A DNA stretch of 53,994 nucleotides, from contig NZ_CAJPRT010000015.1 of the NCBI RefSeq assembly GCF_905373215.1, positions 1-53,994 on the forward strand. The letters run 5' to 3'. Below, in pieces: positions 17,670-26,685 of the stretch. The notes beneath the pieces are model-generated. The model was not told the DNA's origin. It saw only the letters and a program-made list of their open reading frames with translations, and made no database searches. A program made the position numbers and the translations under genes. Each line of letters begins with the position of its first letter. Position 1 is the stretch's first letter. Origin of the DNA: an uncultured Campylobacter sp. GTDB lineage: Bacteria; Campylobacterota; Campylobacteria; Campylobacterales; Campylobacteraceae.

Positions 17670-20600
17670 GTTTCAATTCCCAACGGGATGGAATTCTACT
17701 AAAGCGATACGGAATTCCGACAAATTTGTCTTTAGTTTCAATTCCCAACGGGATGGAATTCTACGGATAGCTCATGCTAAAAAGGCTATTGGTGCCTAGC
17801 GGTTTCAATTCCCAACGGGATGGAATTCTACTAAATTCAAATTTCGATCTATTCGAAAATGTGGATTGTTTCAATTCCCAACGGGATGGAATTCTACGCT
17901 ACCGTTAGCGTCGCCGTAGTCTTTATTTTGCTGTTTCAATTCCCAACGGGATGGAATTCTACTAATATTCTTGTTCTTTTTCGTTTAATTTTTTGTAGTT
18001 TCAATTCCCAACGGGATGGAATTCTACGGTATGAAGCTACTTGAAAAGCTTAGGAAAACTAGTTTCAATTCCCAACGGGATGGAATTCTACATTAAAACG
18101 ACGAACAAAAGCAACGCAAAACCAATGTTTCAATTCCCAACGGGATGGAATTCTACTCATCGTCGGTAAGTTTTCTTACGATTATTTCAGTTTCAATTCC
18201 CAACGGGATGGAATTCTACAGAGACAATAGTATCGGGATAGCGATTTACACCGAGTTTCAATTCCCAACGGGATGGAATTCTACGAGAATGCGACATTGT
18301 CGTATGTGCCAGTTGTATAATTGTTTCAATTCCCAACGGGATGGAATTCTACCTTTTCTAGGTCGTTTTTAGCTTCTTCGGGGCCGGGTTTCAATTCCCA
18401 ACGGGATGGAATTCTACCCAGCTGTGCTAGCGTCGCGTGCCTATCTCTTTGCGTTTCAATTCCCAACGGGATGGAATTCTACAATTATGATCGTCGTCGA
18501 GGCAGTTGAATAAAGGTTTCAATTCCCAACGGGATGGAATTCTACGCTTTTCAAACGGCTGGGATCTGGCCGAGAAAGAGTTTCAATTCCCAACGGGATG
18601 GAATTCTACTGTTGAAACCGAACGTAAGATGAAAAATAGCGTTTGTTTCAATTCCCAACGGGATGGAATTCTACTAACATACGCCTGATACTCTGCCGTG
18701 TCCTGATCACGTTTCAATTCCCAACGGGATGGAATTCTACTTTATGCTGCGAAAAGAGAGGCGAAAGCTGTAGAAGGTTTCAATTCCCAACGGGATGGAA
18801 TTCTACTTAAAATGATAGTGGTTTCAGTCTCACTCTCATTTGTTTCAATTCCCAACGGGATGGAATTCTACCCCGGCTGCGTGAAATACGTGATCGGCGG
18901 CAAGCGTTTCAATTCCCAACGGGATGGAATTCTACGCAGACGTCAGGAGGCTAGCCAATAGGCTCTCCGAGTTTCAATTCCCAACGGGATGGAATTCTAC
19001 AAAGCTCATTAAGTAGCATAACTTTCTCTCACAGTTTCAATTCCCAACGGGATGGAATTCTACCTGGCTCAGCAGTAGAAAAATAATCGAAAGCAGTTTG
19101 TTTCAATTCCCAACGGGATGGAATTCTACATTATGCAAGGGACAACCGAAGAGCAAAAGCGAGCGTTTCAATTCCCAACGGGATGGAATTCTACTTAATT
19201 CAGTATCATTAGCACCGCCCATATAAAGAGTTTCAATTCCCAACGGGATGGAATTCTACTTATCGTTACGTCTGAATTCTTAGCAGTGTAGAAAGTTTCA
19301 ATTCCCAACGGGATGGAATTCTACTTAAAATTTGGCACCGAACTTAGCGCCAAAATACGTTTCAATTCCCAACGGGATGGAATTCTACCGGAGATCAGAA
19401 AGCTATTGCAAGCCTGGATTTGTTTCAATTCCCAACGGGATGGAATTCTACCATTATAGATACCGGCTATATAGCTCTTAAGCTCGAGTTTCAATTCCCA
19501 ACGGGATGGAATTCTACTTATTGTCGCTTGGAAGCGATATGATAAAGTCACGTTTCAATTCCCAACGGGATGGAATTCTACTTAATCCCAAAAATGACCA
19601 TTCTTGTGATTTTAAAGTTTCAATTCCCAACGGGATGGAATTCTACCTTAGGGTAGATTTTAGAGCTTTGGGCTCTAATTGTTTCAATTCCCAACGGGAT
19701 GGAATTCTACTCCAGGAAGATTTTATAAGGAAGGGTAAAAATGCTGTTTCAATTCCCAACGGGATGGAATTCTACGGTAGCTTTATCAAGAACTTCGGGT
19801 GCAGCGCAAAGTTTCAATTCCCAACGGGATGGAATTCTACCGAGCCCGCAGATGATCGCAAGGTAGAAATTCCGTTTCAATTCCCAACGGGATGGAATTC
19901 TACCTTTTATCATTGGAGCTGCAGGCGAATGTACCCGGTTTCAATTCCCAACGGGATGGAATTCTACTGATGAATACGTTGCATTCTTGCACCGCTTGAG
20001 GGAGTTTCAATTCCCAACGGGATGGAATTCTACCGAGGCAAAAGAAAAAAGATTTTTCCTTTTTTATCCGCGTTTCAATTCCCAACGGGATGGAATTCTA
20101 CCGAGGTGTATAAACTCTATCACAGTGGAAACGATACGTTTCAATTCCCAACGGGATGGAATTCTACACACGGGGCAGATTTCGGACGGAAAGATCGGCG
20201 ACGGTTTCAATTCCCAACGGGATGGAATTCTACCTTCAAAGATATTTAAAAGGAGCTGGAGTATGAGACGTTTCAATTCCCAACGGGATGGAATTCTACA
20301 AATTTAAGGCAAAGTGCATGGCTGATTTGAAGAGTTTCAATTCCCAACGGGATGGAATTCTACAAAGCTCTGTTTTTAATTCCCTTGCTTTAGCCAAGGT
20401 GTTTCAATTCCCAACGGGATGGAATTCTACACAATCATCTAAGGAATGTCTATTTCTATATCATGTTTCAATTCCCAACGGGATGGAATTCTACTTAATA
20501 AGTTTATCAAAGCTACGCATAGAGGAGAGTTTCAATTCCCAACGGGATGGAATTCTACTCTTTCGAAACTATTCATTTTTTAGCTCCTTTTCGTTTCAAT

Positions 20601-21608
20601 TCCCAACGGGATGGAATTCTACACGGCATTCTAAAGTTTAATGCTGGGCTTCCGTCGTTGTTTCAATTCCCAACGGGATGGAATTCTACGGATGATGAGG
20701 ACTGCTTGGCGCTTCTAAAGAAGCGTTTCAATTCCCAACGGGATGGAATTCTACGCTGCTCACCCAGATGACTTTGGCAAGATGCAGTAGTTTCAATTCC
20801 CAACGGGATGGAATTCTACTGTCTGCTTGATCTAACTGACCCTATTTTTAAACGTTTCAATTCCCAACGGGATGGAATTCTACAAAATTTATCCAGTAAG
20901 CATCGTCCTCGTCAGTAGGTTTCAATTCCCAACGGGATGGAATTCTACTATGCTGTTAAAGCCGGTCTTGCTTTGCTTAGACGCGTTTCAATTCCCAACG
21001 GGATGGAATTCTACCGAATAATACCAACGGTGCATTTTGCGACACAAGAAGTTTCAATTCCCAACGGGATGGAATTCTACTCTTTATTATCATCGTTTTA
21101 TTTTCGTTTTTCAAAGATGTTTCAATTCCCAACGGGATGGAATTCTACAGTCACAAGCGATTATGAGCTTGCGTGGATAGCGCAGTTTCAATTCCCAACG
21201 GGATGGAATTCTACGCAAATCGAACTCAGCTTAAGCGAACTCGAGTCTTGTTTCAATTCCCAACGGGATGGAATTCTACCCTAAATATAAAAAAGATTAC
21301 CAAGAACAAATAAAGTTTCAATTCCCAACGGGATGGAATTCTACCTTTTTGTTTTTTTGCTTGCTGATGAAAATTTGGATTGGTTTCAATTCCCAACGGG
21401 ATGGAATTCTACTTTTTTAATCTCTCCCAAAAGCTCTTTATTTTTGGCGTTTCAATTCCCAACGGGATGGAATTCTACCGTGAGCGGGAGGCTATGAGAG
21501 AAGCGGCAAGCTCGTTTCAATTCCCAACGGGATGGAATTCTACAAACAGCAGACTTTTATTGTTGCGATAAATTGTATGTTTCAATTCCCAACGGGATGG
21601 AATTCTAC

Positions 21609-21712
21609 TTAATGCCGGCAAACTTGCCGCTTCTGTGCGCTAGGGGTTTCAATTCCCAACGGGATGGAATTCTACTTAATGCCGGCAAACTTGCCGCTTC
21701 TGTGCGCTAGGG
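21609..21712. repeat. Exactly duplicated neighbouring spacer
   Basis: The 37-nt spacers at 21609-21645 and 21676-21712 are identical and adjacent, separated by a perfect repeat at 21646-21675. Each contains the inverted repeat CGGCAAACTTGCCG. Confidence 0.95.
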
Positions 21713-22792
21713 GTTTCAATTCCCAACGGGATGGAATTCTACAAATTTCCGCTGATTAAAATGCCGTCTGTCTCCAGCTCGTTTCAATTCCCAACGGGAT
21801 GGAATTCTACAAAGTATCCACTAAAAGCAACATTAGAGAATATAAAGTTTCAATTCCCAACGGGATGGAATTCTACGTATTTGCGTTCCGATCAAAGACT
21901 TCCAAACGGAAGTTTCAATTCCCAACGGGATGGAATTCTACCCATTACTCATTTTTATATCCATTTATATCAATGTAGTTTCAATTCCCAACGGGATGGA
22001 ATTCTACTCAGATACCCCCGTGGATACAGGCAGGCTGAAAAAGTTTCAATTCCCAACGGGATGGAATTCTACTTAAAACCTATCACTTTTATAATTGCTG
22101 CGGGTAGTTTCAATTCCCAACGGGATGGAATTCTACCTATATCGCCGTCAATGTAGTTATCCCAGAAATTGTTTCAATTCCCAACGGGATGGAATTCTAC
22201 CGGATAAGAATGTCCAAAGAGAGTTTTTTGATGAGTTTCAATTCCCAACGGGATGGAATTCTACTCTGTAGGCGAAATTAAGGATTACAAATTTCTTAGT
22301 TTCAATTCCCAACGGGATGGAATTCTACCCTTTAAAAATAGCTTGCAAGCCGCATTATTGGCTTGTTTCAATTCCCAACGGGATGGAATTCTACTTGGAA
22401 TTGGGAATGCTTTGAATATCGCATCAAACCGTTTCAATTCCCAACGGGATGGAATTCTACTAACGTTGCCATTATCTCGACTAATCGTCCTAAAGAAGTT
22501 TCAATTCCCAACGGGATGGAATTCTACTCATTGCGCAAATCCCCTCTCTGCGTCTTTGCTATGTTTCAATTCCCAACGGGATGGAATTCTACTTAAGAGG
22601 TCTCGAGCCTCTTTAACCTGATTTTCATCGTTTCAATTCCCAACGGGATGGAATTCTACAAATTACTAAAATTCTCATTTTATGCCTCGTTAAATTGTTT
22701 CAATTCCCAACGGGATGGAATTCTACTATCGCTTAATAGAGGCACCGAATAGTGATCGTCGGTTTCAATTCCCAACGGGATGGAATTCTACC

Positions 22793-22885
22793 CCGTTAAT
22801 TTCGCCGTTTGCTATTTGAGCGGTATTGCTATGAAAAAGTTGTCTTTTCTAAAAGACCGTTAATTTCGCCGTTTGCTATTTGAGC
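22793..22885. repeat. Ectopic insertion: 29-bp spacer duplication around 35 new nt
   Basis: 22793-22821 and 22857-22885 are identical 29-mers of spacer sequence beginning CCGTTAATTTCGCC and ending TATTTGAGC. Between them are 35 unrelated nt (22822-22856). The whole inter-repeat stretch, 22792-22891, is 100 nt. Removing 64 bp restores a 36-nt spacer. No CRISPR repeat sequence is involved. Confidence 0.85.
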
Positions 22886-24499
22886 CGCAGTGTTTCAATT
22901 CCCAACGGGATGGAATTCTACTGGAATCAAAATATTCGCCTTTTGAAGTATCACAACGTTTCAATTCCCAACGGGATGGAATTCTACCTGCGTAGAAGTT
23001 GGAATTCTTTGCTAAAGAGGAAGTTTCAATTCCCAACGGGATGGAATTCTACATGAAGAAGGGGTGGCCGCAGGAAAGCAAAGTGCCGGTTTCAATTCCC
23101 AACGGGATGGAATTCTACAAAGTGCTATTAGCGGTAGTGCTACCGCTGTAGAGTTTCAATTCCCAACGGGATGGAATTCTACTTAAATTTTCGCACAATA
23201 GAAATAATTTTTCCATCAGGTTTCAATTCCCAACGGGATGGAATTCTACACTTGGATGTATGACGAGACGCCCGACGGTGATCGTTTCAATTCCCAACGG
23301 GATGGAATTCTACGCGCTCACATCAAACATCGAGGCGCTCAGCTATTGTTTCAATTCCCAACGGGATGGAATTCTACACAATCCGTCCAAAAAGTCGCTC
23401 CACCACTGCATGTTTCAATTCCCAACGGGATGGAATTCTACCTATATAATCGACTGCCTGTATTGCCGCTTTGTAGTTGTTTCAATTCCCAACGGGATGG
23501 AATTCTACCCGGTGTTTGGTAAAATCTGCCTTGCTGCTGTTGCCAGTTTCAATTCCCAACGGGATGGAATTCTACGCCGTCTTTGCTAGTTACGAATACG
23601 CCGAAAGGTAGTTTCAATTCCCAACGGGATGGAATTCTACAAAAAATTGTGAATTTCATCGATGACAAACAAAACACGTTTCAATTCCCAACGGGATGGA
23701 ATTCTACCCAGTAATAGGAATCATCTTATACATCTTGAGCCCCGTTTCAATTCCCAACGGGATGGAATTCTACTAAACCCATTGTTTATCCTTTCTAGGG
23801 CTAGAAAGTTTCAATTCCCAACGGGATGGAATTCTACACGAATTCCACTACCCTATTATAGACTTCTTTACGGAGTTTCAATTCCCAACGGGATGGAATT
23901 CTACCTTTGCCTCCATTCCTAACCCGTCAAGCGCCCCGCCGTTTCAATTCCCAACGGGATGGAATTCTACACTATGTCACTTGAAAAAGAGATAATTCTC
24001 ATTGAGTTTCAATTCCCAACGGGATGGAATTCTACACCGAGCAAGGTGCGCTATTACCTCCAAGATTACGTGTTTCAATTCCCAACGGGATGGAATTCTA
24101 CTGAGCCTCTTCCTGCTTAGATAGGCTCTCATTAATATGTTTCAATTCCCAACGGGATGGAATTCTACCATGATGAATATTGCAGGAATGGCGGCGGACA
24201 AAAGTTTCAATTCCCAACGGGATGGAATTCTACCGTAAAAATGAGGTCTTGAGTTTACTTTGGAGCGATGGTTTCAATTCCCAACGGGATGGAATTCTAC
24301 GTTAGATTATAATCAACCATAGCTTTTTTAAGATTGTTTCAATTCCCAACGGGATGGAATTCTACGTTGGCAAGCTCAGCGCCGTTTAAAGACTTTTTCG
24401 ATAGTTTCAATTCCCAACGGGATGGAATTCTACTAACAGATGCGTCGATGGCAACAGATGCGTCAGTGAGTTTCAATTCCCAACGGGATGGAATTCTAC

Positions 24500-24600
24500 C
24501 GCACGAATTTTGCCATTTTTCTAGGTAGAAATTGTTAAGAGTATATATTTTTATGCCTTAAAATGGACTAAATTTAAAAAAGCGCCGATTGCTCAATGCC
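24500..24600 (-). promoter_or_regulatory. Leader of the main CRISPR array
   Basis: AT-rich DNA bordering the youngest repeat on the cas1 side. Blocks ATTTTT-n-TAGG (24515-24525), GTATATATT (24541-24549) and CCTTAAA (24556-24562) recur at identical distances beside the 44801 array. Transcription into the array would run leftward; a TATATA-like -10 is at about 24541-24547 on that strand. Confidence 0.75.
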
Positions 24601-24725
24601 CAAGATTTCGGCATTTCAAAATCTTAAAAGCAACTTTATCGCTATCTATATGTATCATGAGTGCAAATGCTAAAATCTCGATATAAGATATTCAAAAATC
24701 GAAGTGTGAATAATAAAAAGCTGAA

Positions 24726-24885
24726 ATTTTAAAAGCATATGCGTTTTTAAAGCCAATTCGTTCGCCGTTCCGTGCTTCAGATCAAATTTATTTCAAAAGC
24801 ACATGCATCTTAAGAGGGCGCAATCTATAGGCACAAGTGATTCTAGTCAAAATTTCAAAAGCACGAATGAGCTTAAAACCCCGGC
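24726..24885. repeat. Three diverged ~27-nt direct repeats spaced 62-64 bp
   Basis: Copies begin near 24726, 24790 and 24852, around the core ATTTCAAAAGCACATG. Copies 1 and 2 match at 21 of 27 positions; copies 2 and 3 share 13 consecutive bases. The spacing equals a repeat-spacer unit, but the hairpin of the functional repeats is missing. No gene is present in the stretch. Confidence 0.5.
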
Positions 24886-25884
24886 CTACCGCCATACCAA
24901 CCCCTCGTAAGGCACGCCTTCACAGACGTATTTTTTGATATGATTTGCCTCGCGACGGATGATTTGACGCCAGGTTAAGCTCTGTCCCGCTACGTTCGCG
25001 CAAGATGATAGTTTCTCGATCATTTTTAGTTCGATCTTTTGCACCGCTTCTCGACCGAATCGAATACGCCCCGCATCCGTTTCAAAATCTTTTGCCGTAA
25101 TCTCGCGTTTATTTAACATTCCAAAAATTAATCTATCACCTAAAATAGGCTTAAAAATCTCTGCAAGATCTAGATGCAGACTTAGCGCACGGTAGTTTGG
25201 CTCGTGTAAAAAGCCGATGCGCGGATCAAGCTCGGTTTTGTAAATTTCGCTGAGGCAGACGTTATAAATACGCGTATTTACATAGCTAATGAGGGCATTA
25301 ATTTTATCCGCCGGCGGGCGTTTGGAGCGTGTCGTAAATTTAAAACTGCGCTGATCCTCGATGATTTTGTTCCATGCCGCGAAATACTGCTTGGCAAAGC
25401 CGCCTTCCACCGCCATTACCGCTGCTATGTCGCAGGCGCGCGCTAGAGCATCCAGATGCGGCGCAGTATCGAGCGAGACGCCGTAAGCCTTGCAATTAAT
25501 GGCTGCATTTAAGATGCGAGCGCGAGTAATCTCGCGAGCGATAAAAAGGCGCTTAGAAAGATCATCAAAAGCCCGCAGCTGCGCCAAAAGCACAAAGCCG
25601 CTTTTATTTACGGAATTTGAAGTGTTCGGGAAAAAGCTGCCGCGAAAGCTTTGATAGGCGCTAAAAATATGCAGCAAAATGTTATTATCGGCCAAAAACG
25701 CCATAGTATAAGTGTCAAGCTCTACTCGCGCCAAAATATAAATTTCATCAATCGCGTTAATCGGCAAAATTTTACTAGTTAGAATTCCACCCTCGTCGTT
25801 AAATTTATCGAAGTATAGATTATTATCTTTGCGGCGCAATCGGCCTGGGCTTAAAATAAAATGCGTGCGATCCGATTTTTGCAT
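24886..25884 (-). CDS. cas1: Cas1 integrase
   Basis: A 332-aa metal-dependent integrase that, with Cas2, inserts new spacers at the leader-repeat junction. The catalytic residues are visible: Glu160 in MAVEGGFAKQYF, His227 in GFLHEPNYRALSLHLDL and Asp239/Glu242 in LDLAEIFKP. The FLHEPN...LDLAEIFKP form is typical of type I-B Cas1. The length is normal. It is the last gene of the cas operon, 16 nt after cas2, and its stop lies 386 bp from the array. The order cas4-cas2-cas1 swaps the commoner cas1-cas2 order. Confidence 0.97.
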   Translation of the reverse strand: MQKSDRTHFILSPGRLRRKDNNLYFDKFNDEGGILTSKILPINAIDEIYILARVELDTYTMAFLADNNILLHIFSAYQSFRGSFFPNTSNSVNKSGFVLLAQLRAFDDLSKRLFIAREITRARILNAAINCKAYGVSLDTAPHLDALARACDIAAVMAVEGGFAKQYFAAWNKIIEDQRSFKFTTRSKRPPADKINALISYVNTRIYNVCLSEIYKTELDPRIGFLHEPNYRALSLHLDLAEIFKPILGDRLIFGMLNKREITAKDFETDAGRIRFGREAVQKIELKMIEKLSSCANVAGQSLTWRQIIRREANHIKKYVCEGVPYEGLVWR

Positions 25885-25900
25885 ACTTTATCCTTAAATT

Positions 25901-26179
25901 TTAGCTGAATATTGCTTCGTTTTTATCGCACCCGATGACGAGACGCTGTGAATATTTGAGCGAATTAAAAGTATAAATTACTACCGAATCAAGCTTGCTG
26001 GCGCATTCTTTTTGCAAAATCGCCATTAATTTTTTAAGATCGCTCGCTCTGATTTCACCCTCAAAAACGCTGAATTGCACGCGAGGCAGAAACTTCTCGA
26101 CCGCCTTTCGGACGCGCGCGACGTTATTTTTCTCCTTTTCGTCGCTGCTTGAAATATCGTAAAATAAAATAGCGTACAT
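25901..26179 (-). CDS. cas2: Cas2, adaptation subunit
   Basis: A 92-aa small ferredoxin-fold protein forming the dimer core of the Cas1-Cas2 spacer integrase. It begins MYAILFYDISS, the conserved first strand with the family Asp, and continues R-V-R-K-A-V-E-K-F-L-P-R-V-Q-F-S-V-F-E-G-E, the Cas2 core. I choose the ATG at 26179 because AGGAG lies 5 nt upstream; a frame extending to 26197 would overlap cas4 and lacks family support. It lies between cas4 and cas1. Confidence 0.95.
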   Translation of the reverse strand: MYAILFYDISSSDEKEKNNVARVRKAVEKFLPRVQFSVFEGEIRASDLKKLMAILQKECASKLDSVVIYTFNSLKYSQRLVIGCDKNEAIFS

Positions 26180-26187
26180 TCTATCTC

Positions 26188-26685
26188 CTAAATGCAATAA
26201 TCACAATAAGCGCAATTCTCGCAAATCTTTTGCGGGCTAAATTTAGGCGGCTTTGGCTCGTTCACAAGGGCGACAATGTCGTTTAGAATTGTTTCGATTT
26301 TAGTAAAATTTTCGGCGTTATCCTCAATAGCTATGACGGTTTTGCCGCTAATTAATTTGCCTTTTACCTCTTTTAAATTTAAGCCTGTTTTTAAAAGATA
26401 GATGTAAAAAAGTAGCTGCATCTTGCCTGCTTCTGGATTTTTTAGGCTCTTTTTATATTCAGTGATGAGATAATGTCCGCGCTGCTTGGAAAGCTTGTCA
26501 AATTTCAAATTTGAAAATGCGAAGTCCTGTAAACCGCTCTCTTTAATGTCCGCTAGCGCCTTGCCCATCAGCATGTTTTCATCCTCCTGATTAGCGTGAA
26601 TATTGTGTGCGTAAAGCCATGCTTCGCGTTTGCAGGTAATGTAATAATTCACAAGTGTGCCGGTGATTTGGTCTTTGCAAAACAT
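26188..26685 (-). CDS. cas4: Cas4 iron-sulfur nuclease
   Basis: A 165-aa RecB-like nuclease that trims prespacers and selects the PAM side before integration. The iron-sulfur cluster cysteines are Cys18 and the C-terminal C155-x2-C158-x2-C161-x2-C164. The nuclease core is visible as LITEYKKS (Glu76, Lys78). It starts at the ATG overlapping the last base of cas3, so the two are coupled. The length fits short type I Cas4. Confidence 0.93.
   Translation of the reverse strand: MFCKDQITGTLVNYYITCKREAWLYAHNIHANQEDENMLMGKALADIKESGLQDFAFSNLKFDKLSKQRGHYLITEYKKSLKNPEAGKMQLLFYIYLLKTGLNLKEVKGKLISGKTVIAIEDNAENFTKIETILNDIVALVNEPKPPKFSPQKICENCAYCDYCI

Larger units (their letters stand above)
14498..24499 (-). 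CRISPR. Main type I-B CRISPR array, about 151 full repeats
   Basis: Repeats of 30 nt begin GTTTCAATTCCC and end GGAATTCTAC on the plus strand, at 63-70 nt intervals (spacers 33-40, mostly 34-37). I counted 151 full-length repeats plus one half repeat at 15145-15159. On the minus strand the repeat ends ATTGAAAC and holds a TCCC-GTT-GGGA hairpin, the expected Cas6 site. Variant repeats are at 14498 (two changes), 14627 and 15842 (G to A), 15145 (5' half lost) and 17603 (one extra G), all in the left third. Two intervals of 129 and 130 nt hold 64-bp insertions, listed separately. Transcription is leftward from the leader at 24500. Confidence 0.99.

Noticed and set aside
14829..24528. Dozens of ORFs of 60-158 aa with repeated peptides such as SIPNGMEFY, FQFPTGWNST and NSQRDGIL
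   Set aside because: These are translations of the CRISPR repeat in its three plus-strand frames and its complement. Stops are absent because the repeat lacks them in those frames.
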